This document shows, piece by piece, positions 17,709 through 28,637 of a stretch of 33,724 nucleotides of DNA (the first letter of the stretch is position 1; each line of letters opens with the position of its first letter). The DNA lies in the NCBI GenBank assembly GCA_902629465.1, contig CACOQX010000010.1, positions 1 to 33,724 of the forward strand. The letters are read 5' to 3'. The position numbers and the translations under genes are program-made. Source of the stretch: an uncultured SAR86 cluster bacterium. GTDB lineage: Bacteria > Pseudomonadota > Gammaproteobacteria > Magnimaribacterales > AG-339-G14. A model generated the notes under the pieces. It worked only from the letters and a program-made list of their open reading frames with translations. It made no database searches and was not told the DNA's origin.

Positions 17709-18350
17709 TTAGTAACTAATACTGAAATATGCTCCATCATCATCGGCCATACCACTCGCTGCTTCAGCTTGGAAATCATAAAAGTAAAAACCAAGAGTAA
17801 AATCTCCTATACCCCAGTCATAGCCGATTAATACATTTTCTCCTTTCTCATCATACTCGCCGTATGAAATTGAAAATGATCCTGGTCCTGCATCAATTCC
17901 ATAACCAAGTTCTGTATAGTCTGGAGAATTATCAATTCCCGCAGAAAAAGATATATAAGCTCCATAAAAATCAAAAGTTAAATATAATTCTTCAAAATCC
18001 CAAGAATCATAATCTGGGTAAGTGTAGGCTATATATCCTAAATCATATCCAGCGTCGTCGTTAAACGAACCTGAATATCCTAAATAGCCATCTAGTTCAA
18101 TTGAACCTGATCCAGCAACTGTATCGTCATCATCAGCTTCGACATTAGCTGCCCATACTCCGAGATAGAAACCGCTATCATCTTCTAAGTCAAAACCACC
18201 GCTTATGGATGGATTACCGTCATTTTGAGTCATCCCTCTCCAGATGTAATCAGTAGTAAGTCCAACATTCCCAGACAAAGAAACTTCGGCAAAAACTAAG
18301 CTATTTATGGAAAGAATAGAGCCAAAAATAATTTTTTTTAAAATATTCAT
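17709..18350 (-). CDS. TorF-like putative porin / TIGR02001-type outer-membrane protein
   Basis: SGNVGLTTDYIWRGMTQNDGNPSISGGFDLEDDSGFYLGVWAAN...GPGSFSISYGEYDEKGENVLIGYDWGIGDFTLGFYFYDF. SD AAGGAG before ATG. Confidence 0.88.
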   Translation of the reverse strand: MNILKKIIFGSILSINSLVFAEVSLSGNVGLTTDYIWRGMTQNDGNPSISGGFDLEDDSGFYLGVWAANVEADDDDTVAGSGSIELDGYLGYSGSFNDDAGYDLGYIAYTYPDYDSWDFEELYLTFDFYGAYISFSAGIDNSPDYTELGYGIDAGPGSFSISYGEYDEKGENVLIGYDWGIGDFTLGFYFYDFQAEAASGMADDDGAYFSISY

Positions 18351-18573
18351 GAAAACTCCTTTTTGTTTAAATAAAATTCAATTATATAAGTACGAAAAAA
18401 CCTAAATATTTTCCTTTTTTCAGATTAAAAATGGGTTTTTGATAGATAAGAGAGCTATTTATCAATTATCAAAGAAAAAATTGTTTGATTATGGTGCAAT
18501 AAAAAAATTATTACTTATTAAACAAGTCTTATCTTTTTAAGTTTATTTCAGTATGTTTTAATAGGTTCTTCTT

Positions 18574-19560
18574 ATGGAATATCGAGCTCTAATAACTACG
18601 GAAAAAAATAAAAACTTTATAAACTCAATTGAAAATAAAGACATTGCAGACCTTCCGGATAATGACACTTTGATAAAAGTTAAATATTCTTCATTAAACT
18701 ATAAAGACGCTCTTTCTGCCTCTGGAAATAAGGGGGTTACTAGGAGTTATCCTCACACGCCTGGAATTGATGCTGCAGGAATCATAGAAAATACATCTGG
18801 AAATAAATTTAAACCAGGAGATGAAGTCATTGTTACTGGTTATGATATGGGGATGAATACTTATGGAGGTTTTGGAGAATTCATTAAAGTTCCTCAAGAA
18901 TGGATAGTTAAAAAACCAAAAAATTTAACTCTTTCAGAATCTATGGCATTTGGTACTGCAGGCCTAACAGCCGGACTATGCTTGAGAAAACTTTTAAAAA
19001 ATGGGCTTAAGCCAGATGACGGAGATGTTTTTGTCTCTGGAGTTACCGGAGGTGTTGGAATTATTAGCCTGATGCTTTTTAAAAAATTAGGCTTCAGGGT
19101 CTCTGCAATTACTGGAAAAATGGATCAAGAAGAATTTTTAAAAAATTTAGGTGCTAACAATGTAATAGATAGAAATACTCTTGATTTAGAGTTGATCTCG
19201 CCCCTACAAAAACCAGTTTATGCTGGAGGAATTGATGCTGTAGGCGGAAAAATTCTTGCAAATTTAATCTGCTCAACATCACAAAGAGCAGCTATTGCAT
19301 GTTGTGGAATGGTTGGGGGATTATCTTTAGATACAAGTATATTTCCTTTTATTCTTAGAGGATTAAGTCTTTTCGGTATAGACTCGGCAGAATCTTTGAT
19401 AGATGTTAAAGAAGAGATATGGGAAAACTTTTCATCCGATTGGAAGCTGGAAAATATAGATGAAAACATTAAAGATATTTCTTTAGATGAGCTTCCTGAC
19501 GAGATTGATAAAATTTTAAAAGGAAAGCAAATTGGTAGAGTGAGAGTTGTATATGACTGA
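18574..19560 (+). CDS. YhdH/AcuI-type MDR oxidoreductase (quinone oxidoreductase / acryloyl-CoA reductase-like)
   Basis: VKYSSLNYKDALSASGNKGVTRSYPHTPGIDAAGIIE, VSGVTGGVGIISLMLFKKLGF, GIDSAE. Confidence 0.88.
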   Translation: MEYRALITTEKNKNFINSIENKDIADLPDNDTLIKVKYSSLNYKDALSASGNKGVTRSYPHTPGIDAAGIIENTSGNKFKPGDEVIVTGYDMGMNTYGGFGEFIKVPQEWIVKKPKNLTLSESMAFGTAGLTAGLCLRKLLKNGLKPDDGDVFVSGVTGGVGIISLMLFKKLGFRVSAITGKMDQEEFLKNLGANNVIDRNTLDLELISPLQKPVYAGGIDAVGGKILANLICSTSQRAAIACCGMVGGLSLDTSIFPFILRGLSLFGIDSAESLIDVKEEIWENFSSDWKLENIDENIKDISLDELPDEIDKILKGKQIGRVRVVYD

Positions 19561-19675
19561 CAATAATTTTGACGAAAAAATAGCTAATGAAGATAGCAAG
19601 TTAGATTCCCTTATGTCTGTGTTGATTATATTTGCGGTAACAGGAATTATAGTTTTTTGGGTGGCTACACAGTAA
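19553..19675 (+). CDS. Small single-TM microprotein (40 aa), not in ORF track
   Basis: MTDNNFDEKIANEDSKLDSLMSVLIIFAVTGIIVFWVATQ*. Start overlaps the end of the YhdH-like gene; stop overlaps the nitronate monooxygenase start (TAATG). Confidence 0.6.
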   Translation: MTDNNFDEKIANEDSKLDSLMSVLIIFAVTGIIVFWVATQ

Positions 19676-20649
19676 TGTCGGTCTCGGAACTCTTTGAAAA
19701 AACTAGATTGCCAGTATTGGCAGCTCCACTTTTTATTATTTCATATCCAGAACTTGTAATTGCTCAATGTAAAGCTGGAGTAATAGGTTCATTTCCTGCA
19801 TTAAATGCAAGGCCTGCTGAAGAACTGGAAAAATGGATAATTAAAATATCTTCTGAACTAGACAAATACAAAAAAGATAACCCAAACGAAATTGTTTCTC
19901 CTTTTGCAGTAAACCAAATCTGTCATAGCTCAAATGACAGGCTTGAACACGATGTAGACGTTTGTGTTAAACACAAGGTTCCCATGGTTATAACTAGTCT
20001 AAGAGCTCCTAAATTTGTTGTTGACTCGATTCATAGTTACGGAGGAGTAGTTATGCATGATGTTATAAATGTTAGACATGCTAAGAAAGCTATAGATGAG
20101 GGTGCAGACGGTTTAATTTTAGTCTGTGCAGGTGCTGGCGGCCATGCAGGCACATTGAGTCCTTTTGCCTTAGTAAGAGAAGTAAGAGAGTTTTTCGATG
20201 GTCCTATTGCCTTATCTGGAAGCATTTCTGAAGGTTCCTCAGTACTATCAGCACAAGCTTTGGGTGCAGATTATGCTTATATTGGAACAAGGTTCATTGC
20301 TACCAAAGAAGCTAATGCTTCACCAGGCTACAAACAGATGTTAGTGGATAGTGCTGCTAACGATATCATGTACAGTCCAACATTTACCGGCGTTCATGGA
20401 AACTACTTAAAACCTAGTGTGATTAATGCAGGCTTGGATCCTGATAATCTTCCTCATGCAGATAAGAACGACATGAATTTTGGCAGTTCTGGCCTTTCCG
20501 GAGATAATTCAAAAAAAGCCTGGAAGGATATTTGGGGATCAGGTCAAGGTATTGGATCAATCAAGGAAATCACTTCTGTAAAGGACACCGTTGATAAGTT
20601 AGTATTTGAATATCAAGCTTCAAAACAAAGACTAGATAAAATCAGTTAA
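19675..20649 (+). CDS. Nitronate monooxygenase family flavoprotein (2-nitropropane dioxygenase-like)
   Basis: TRLPVLAAPLFIISYPELVIAQCKAGVIGSFPALNARP, GADGLILVCAGAGGHAGTLSPFALV, IALSGSISEGSSVLSAQALGADYAYIGTRFIAT. Likely ATG at 19675 rather than track start 19657. Confidence 0.92.
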   Translation: MSVSELFEKTRLPVLAAPLFIISYPELVIAQCKAGVIGSFPALNARPAEELEKWIIKISSELDKYKKDNPNEIVSPFAVNQICHSSNDRLEHDVDVCVKHKVPMVITSLRAPKFVVDSIHSYGGVVMHDVINVRHAKKAIDEGADGLILVCAGAGGHAGTLSPFALVREVREFFDGPIALSGSISEGSSVLSAQALGADYAYIGTRFIATKEANASPGYKQMLVDSAANDIMYSPTFTGVHGNYLKPSVINAGLDPDNLPHADKNDMNFGSSGLSGDNSKKAWKDIWGSGQGIGSIKEITSVKDTVDKLVFEYQASKQRLDKIS

Positions 20650-20650
20650 T

Positions 20651-21370
20651 TTATTTTTTATAAAATTCCCTGGATAAGAGAAATTGATCGTAGTCCATAT
20701 GCATAATTGCATGATCACTTTTATAGGTTAAAGCGTTTACACTTCTTTTTATCATTTGCGACGGTAATGCAGGCTTGGATGCATATTTTTTTGCAAAAGT
20801 AGCTGTCTTTTTATCTAAATCTTCATCCTTATATAATTCATCAATAAAACCCCATTTAAGAAGATCATTTGCATTTTCTGTCATTCCGCCAATAACCATT
20901 TTTTTTGTTTTTGAAGGACCTATAAGCCTCAAAAGTAAGGGGAGACCAAACCAATTAAGATTCATTCCTAGATCAATTTCAGGATAAGCAACTAAAGTTG
21001 TTTCGGAGGCAACTCTAAAATCACATGCTGACGCAATACATGCTGCTCCTCCCAAACAATATCCCCTCAAAGAAGCTATTGTAATTTGATTAATCTCTAA
21101 AATAGAATCTATTGCTTCTTTGCCTAAATTGGTTCTCCAAATTTGTAATTTAGACAACTTTTTTTGTTGTTCTTTGATATCTGCGCCTGCAGAGAAATTT
21201 TTTCCTACAGAGCGATATACAACAACTTTTGTATTTACATCATTATTAAATTCTTTATTTAAATCAATTAACTCTCTGAGAGTTTGGCTGTTTAGAGCAT
21301 TTAATGATTTAGTTCTCGTAAAAGAGACATAAGAGATTTTATTTCTTTTTTCTAGTTTTAGAAATTTCAT
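20651..21370 (-). CDS. Enoyl-CoA hydratase/isomerase family protein
   Basis: SAGADIKEQ, IASLRGYCLGGAACIASACDFRVASETTLVAYPEIDLGM. Confidence 0.92.
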   Translation of the reverse strand: MKFLKLEKRNKISYVSFTRTKSLNALNSQTLRELIDLNKEFNNDVNTKVVVYRSVGKNFSAGADIKEQQKKLSKLQIWRTNLGKEAIDSILEINQITIASLRGYCLGGAACIASACDFRVASETTLVAYPEIDLGMNLNWFGLPLLLRLIGPSKTKKMVIGGMTENANDLLKWGFIDELYKDEDLDKKTATFAKKYASKPALPSQMIKRSVNALTYKSDHAIMHMDYDQFLLSREFYKK

Positions 21371-21397
21371 GAAAGATATGAATGATAGGATTAAGAA

Positions 21398-24714
<3,317 letters not shown>

Positions 24715-24725
<11 letters not shown>

Positions 24726-25269
24726 GCTTTTCTTAATATTCTTATTTATTTCATTTAATGTTTTTACTTGCGCAGAGTTAAATAGTTTAAGTATTTACAA
24801 TCAAGATACTAAGACAATATCTCTTAAATATATTCAATCTTTTGAAGGAATAAACAAATCTAATATCGTAGGACAAGTTTATTTTGAAAAACCAAATCTA
24901 TTTAAAATTAAAACCACAAAGCCTTCCAAAACTGAATTAATTGTAAATAATCAAGATGTCTACAGAACAGATTATGATCTCAATGAAACAATCAAATACA
25001 AACTGGCAAACGTTGAGTCACAGATTCCCGCTTTATTGTTATTAAAGTCGAAGAAAAAAGTTTGTAGTTTTTTAAATAATTCTGAGTCATCAGAATTTAT
25101 ATCCGATTTGAATATCGTCAATGACAATGGAGGATTAAAATTTATTTCATACAAAGATCAGTTTGGAGCTAATACCCAAATAAACTTCGTTAATATTAAA
25201 TTAAATGATGAACTAGATAAGAAGATATTTGACTATAATAAAGAGACAATTCTCGTTATTCTCAATTGA
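24715..25269 (+). CDS. lolA: Outer-membrane lipoprotein carrier protein LolA
   Basis: Signal peptide, VGQVYFEKPNLFKIKTTKPSKTELIVNNQDVYRTDYDLNE; located between ftsK and serS. Confidence 0.85.
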
Positions 25270-25270
25270 C

Positions 25271-26539
25271 ATGCTGGATATAAATCTTTTAAGAAATAAT
25301 TTCGAAGAAATAAAAAATAATCTTCAAAAAAAAGGTTTTGAATTTGATAAAAAGTCTTTTGAAAGAATTGATTCAGAGAGGAAAAAACTACAAGTTGATA
25401 CGGAGTCCCTTCAAGAAAAATCCAATATTCTAGCTAAAGAAGTTGCTCAAGAAAAAAATCAGACTTTAAAAGATCAAAAACTCAAAGATGCAAAAAAAAT
25501 ATCAACTGAATTAAAAAAAATTAAGACAAAACTTGATGCTACTTTAGAAGAATTAAATAACTTTTTATTGGAAATACCCAATGTCATATCAGAGGATGTG
25601 CCTGATGGTAAATCTGAAAAAAATAATAAGATTATTTATGAAAAGGGAATCATTCCAGAATTCTCTTTCAAAATAAAAGATCATCAGGAATTAGGAGAGC
25701 TTTCCAATGGAATAAATTTTGAAGAATCGGTAAATATCGCAAAATCTAGATTTATGGTTTTAAGAAAAGAAATTGCTAGGTTGCACAGGGCATTGTCTCA
25801 ATACATGCTAGATGTTCATGTTGAAAACGGTTACGAAGAAATTTATGTCCCGTATCTTGTTAATAAAAATTCACTAGTAGGTACTGGACAATTACCAAAA
25901 TTTGAAGAGGATCTTTTTAAAATTTCTAATGAGGAAATGTATTTGATTCCAACTGCTGAGGTGCCTGTTTCAAATATTTTCAGAAATAAAATTCTAAATT
26001 CAGAGGAATTACCCATTAACTTTGTTGCTCATACTCCATGTTTTAGAAGCGAGGCTGGTAGTTATGGAAAAGACACAAAAGGAATAATACGTCAACACCA
26101 ATTTGATAAAGTTGAACTCGTAAAATTTGTGCATCCCGAAGATTCTGAAAATGAACTTAACAAACTAACCAATGATGCCGAAAGTATTTTGAATAACTTA
26201 AATTTGCCTTACCGAAAAGTTATTTTGTGTAGTGGTGATACAGGTTTTGCATCATCAAAAACATTTGATTTAGAAGTTTGGTTTCCAAGTCAAAAAACAT
26301 ACAGAGAAATATCGTCCTGCTCAAATTTTAGAGATTTTCAAAGTAGGAGGATGAAAATTAGGATTAAACAATCCAAAAATAATATTTTTTGTCATACCAT
26401 CAATGGTTCAGGTCTAGCAATTGGCAGAACATTGGCTGCTATTTTAGAGAATAATCAAACTGAGCAAGGGTCAGTTATTGTTCCTGAGGTATTGGTTGAT
26501 TATATGGATGGATTAAAAGAATTGAATCTATCTAGATAA
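25271..26539 (+). CDS. serS: Serine--tRNA ligase
   Basis: MLDINLLRNNFEEIKNNLQKKGF, NGYEEIYVPYLVN, LIPTAEVPVSN, FRSEAGSYGKDTKGIIRQHQFDKVELVKF, GSGLAIGRTLAAILENNQ. ATG at 25271 rather than track start 25229. Confidence 0.97.
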   Translation: MLDINLLRNNFEEIKNNLQKKGFEFDKKSFERIDSERKKLQVDTESLQEKSNILAKEVAQEKNQTLKDQKLKDAKKISTELKKIKTKLDATLEELNNFLLEIPNVISEDVPDGKSEKNNKIIYEKGIIPEFSFKIKDHQELGELSNGINFEESVNIAKSRFMVLRKEIARLHRALSQYMLDVHVENGYEEIYVPYLVNKNSLVGTGQLPKFEEDLFKISNEEMYLIPTAEVPVSNIFRNKILNSEELPINFVAHTPCFRSEAGSYGKDTKGIIRQHQFDKVELVKFVHPEDSENELNKLTNDAESILNNLNLPYRKVILCSGDTGFASSKTFDLEVWFPSQKTYREISSCSNFRDFQSRRMKIRIKQSKNNIFCHTINGSGLAIGRTLAAILENNQTEQGSVIVPEVLVDYMDGLKELNLSR

Positions 26540-26571
26540 TTATATTTTTCCTGATAAACTCTTTTTTTCTT

Positions 26572-27588
26572 ATGGAATTTTTAGTTGATTATGGTTCTTT
26601 TTTATTGAAGACCATCTCTCTTATAATCATTATCTCTATTCCTTTTTTTATTTTGTTCTCATCAAAAGGAAAAGATGCTTCGTCACCCGGTACATTAAAA
26701 ATAACGAATTTATCAGACAAATTCGATAACATGGCCGGGGCAATAAAGTCTTTAACTTTGAATAAAAACGAAAGAAAAAAACTTCAGAAAGAAAAGAAAA
26801 AGAATTTAAAGGCTAAAAAAAACAAATCCATTCCTAAGCCTGTTTTTGTTTTAAATTTTAATGGCGATATTGAGGCCTCAAGTGTTGAAAATCTTAAAGA
26901 AGAAATAACAGCAATATTAAAAAGCGAAACTAAGTGCCAAGAACTAGTTTTGAGATTAGAAAGCCCTGGTGGCACTGTTATTGGTTATGGTCTTTGTGCT
27001 GCTCAACTTCAAAGATTAAGAGATGCAGGTATTAAAGTTACTGCTTGTGTGGATAAAGTAGCTGCGTCAGGTGGATATATGATGGCTTGTGTGTGCAATA
27101 AAATAGTTTCATCTCCTTTTGCAATTATTGGCTCTATCGGTGTAGTTGCGGCTATTCCAAACTTTCATAAAGTACTCAAAAAGAATAATGTAGATTATGA
27201 ACTTCATACCGCAGGAGAATACAAGAGAACGATCACAATGTTTGGAGAAACTACTCCAGCAGGTAGGAAAAAGTTTAAAGAACATTTAGAAGACATTCAT
27301 GTTCTTTTCAAAGATCATATCAAAAAATTTAGACCATCTTTAGATATGAAAAAAATAGCAACCGGTGAAACTTGGGAGGGTATTAAAGCCCTAGAGGTTG
27401 GTTTGGTTGATGAAATTTCAACAAGTGATGAGTATCTTTTAAATCTCTCAAAGAAACATGAAATTTTTGAAATTTCATTTATCACCAAAAAAAATTTCCA
27501 AGATAAATTAAGTTTTTTCATTACATCAACCGCAACTAGATTGATTTCATCTTTAGAAACTTTTTTTGATAAAAATAAATATCGTTAA
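26572..27588 (+). CDS. sohB: SohB-type S49 inner-membrane protease
   Basis: N-terminal TM, LVLRLESPGGTVIGYGLCAAQLQRLRDAGIKVTACVDKVAASGGYMMACVCNKIVSSPFAIIGSIGVVAAIPNFHKVLKKNNVDYELHTAGEYKRTITMFGE. Confidence 0.93.
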   Translation: MEFLVDYGSFLLKTISLIIIISIPFFILFSSKGKDASSPGTLKITNLSDKFDNMAGAIKSLTLNKNERKKLQKEKKKNLKAKKNKSIPKPVFVLNFNGDIEASSVENLKEEITAILKSETKCQELVLRLESPGGTVIGYGLCAAQLQRLRDAGIKVTACVDKVAASGGYMMACVCNKIVSSPFAIIGSIGVVAAIPNFHKVLKKNNVDYELHTAGEYKRTITMFGETTPAGRKKFKEHLEDIHVLFKDHIKKFRPSLDMKKIATGETWEGIKALEVGLVDEISTSDEYLLNLSKKHEIFEISFITKKNFQDKLSFFITSTATRLISSLETFFDKNKYR

Positions 27589-27596
27589 TTTTTTAA

Positions 27597-27968
27597 ATGG
27601 AAGATTTAATACTTCTTCTTGGTATTGAAAATGCTTCGTTAAGAGGGTTCACGTTTGGCTTTGTTCATGTTTTGTTAGTAGTTGTCGGTTATTATTCAGG
27701 TTGGAGTATTAATCGTTTTCTAAAAATTGTCTCAAACGGATATATTGCGGGAATTATTGGAGCAGCGTTGGCACATGTTATAGCTGATTTAGTTGCAGCT
27801 CTAATTGATCCAACTATAAGACCAATGACTTTTGGTATTGTTTTAGGAGGTATCATTCCCTTACTCTTTATCCCTTTCCTGGATAAGTATTTAGTAAAAA
27901 GCAAAAATCACATCATGGTTGGAGATCATGAGGACATTAGAAAAGATTTAGAGGACAGACATTCTTAA
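27597..27968 (+). CDS. Small multi-TM membrane protein of unknown function
   Basis: MEDLILLLGIENASLRGFTFGFVHVLLVVVGYYSGW...; about three hydrophobic segments and a charged C-terminus; ATG shortly after sohB. Confidence 0.7.
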   Translation: MEDLILLLGIENASLRGFTFGFVHVLLVVVGYYSGWSINRFLKIVSNGYIAGIIGAALAHVIADLVAALIDPTIRPMTFGIVLGGIIPLLFIPFLDKYLVKSKNHIMVGDHEDIRKDLEDRHS

Positions 27969-27985
27969 GTGAATGCCATTCTTTT

Positions 27986-28213
27986 TTATTTTTTTAAAAT
28001 GGCAAATATAATTATCAAAGACACAAGGGCTAAGAGCCCATTCTCTCCAAATAAATTCATTACTTCTGAAAAGTTATTCAAAACATTTCCAAAAACTGGA
28101 GTTTCAGGCCCAAAAATTAGTCCAATCAAGAGAGATATTGCAATGAAAAGCCCTAAAACCTCAGTAGACTTATATAAGAATTTTCTTATTTTTTTAAATT
28201 TAAATATATCCAT
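27986..28213 (-). CDS. Small two-helix membrane protein A (75 aa), similar to neighbour B
   Basis: ...LGLFIAISLLIGLIFGPETPVFGNVLNNFSEVMNLFGENGLLALVSLIIIFAILKK; aligns by eye with the 28259-28480 product. Confidence 0.65.
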   Translation of the reverse strand: MDIFKFKKIRKFLYKSTEVLGLFIAISLLIGLIFGPETPVFGNVLNNFSEVMNLFGENGLLALVSLIIIFAILKK

Positions 28214-28223
28214 TTTTTTTAAG

Positions 28224-28250
28224 TTGAGCCGAAGTGAAACTCCGGCTCAA
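28224..28250. repeat. Intercistronic hairpin between small membrane proteins B and A
   Basis: Perfect 8-bp inverted repeat TTGAGCCG (28224-28231) / CGGCTCAA (28243-28250), 11-nt loop, lying between the stop of B and the start of A. Confidence 0.75.
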
Positions 28251-28258
28251 AGCTAAAA

Positions 28259-28480
28259 TTACTTAAGTAATTTATAAAGCAGTGCTGCAGCTAAAAGTCC
28301 TACAATCCCCGCGTCACCCAACTGTTGGATTACTCCTAAAAGATTGCCAAGAACTCCGCCGAAGAACCAAGCATTGTTATCAAAAACAATACCAGCAACA
28401 ACACCCAGACCGATAACACCAACTAAGATTCCGGTTAATCCAGAAACTAAGTCTCTAATCATATCGAACGCTTTATCCAT
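28259..28480 (-). CDS. Small two-helix membrane protein B (73 aa)
   Basis: MDKAFDMIRDLVSGLTGILVGVIGLGVVAGIVFDNNAWFFGGVLGNLLGVIQQLGDAGIVGLLAAALLYKLLK. Strong SD (GGGGAGG) 8 nt upstream of ATG at 28480; the track start at 28495 would place the SD inside the ORF. Confidence 0.75.
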   Translation of the reverse strand: MDKAFDMIRDLVSGLTGILVGVIGLGVVAGIVFDNNAWFFGGVLGNLLGVIQQLGDAGIVGLLAAALLYKLLK

Positions 28481-28637
28481 AAGGTACCTCCCCATATATG
28501 TGTGATTTAGCTAACTTATAAAAACACAGGGTAATTAGTCCTTCAATTTTTAAAATTTTTTAGCTACTATCTAAGACAATTTCTGTCAAACACATATTTG
28601 ATAGTGTTATTAAAATAAAAAATAAAACAAGTAAAAA

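Noticed and set aside
27974-28004. TGCCATT/AATGGCA inverted repeat at the convergent 27968/27986 junction as a terminator
   Set aside because: Only 7 bp with a long 17-nt T-rich loop and overlapping the end of the small-protein gene; too weak to call.
27969-28256. 95-aa + strand ORF
   Set aside because: Antisense to the small membrane protein A, which has a better reading frame, membrane topology and a homologous neighbour; low-complexity, Lys/Ser-rich translation.
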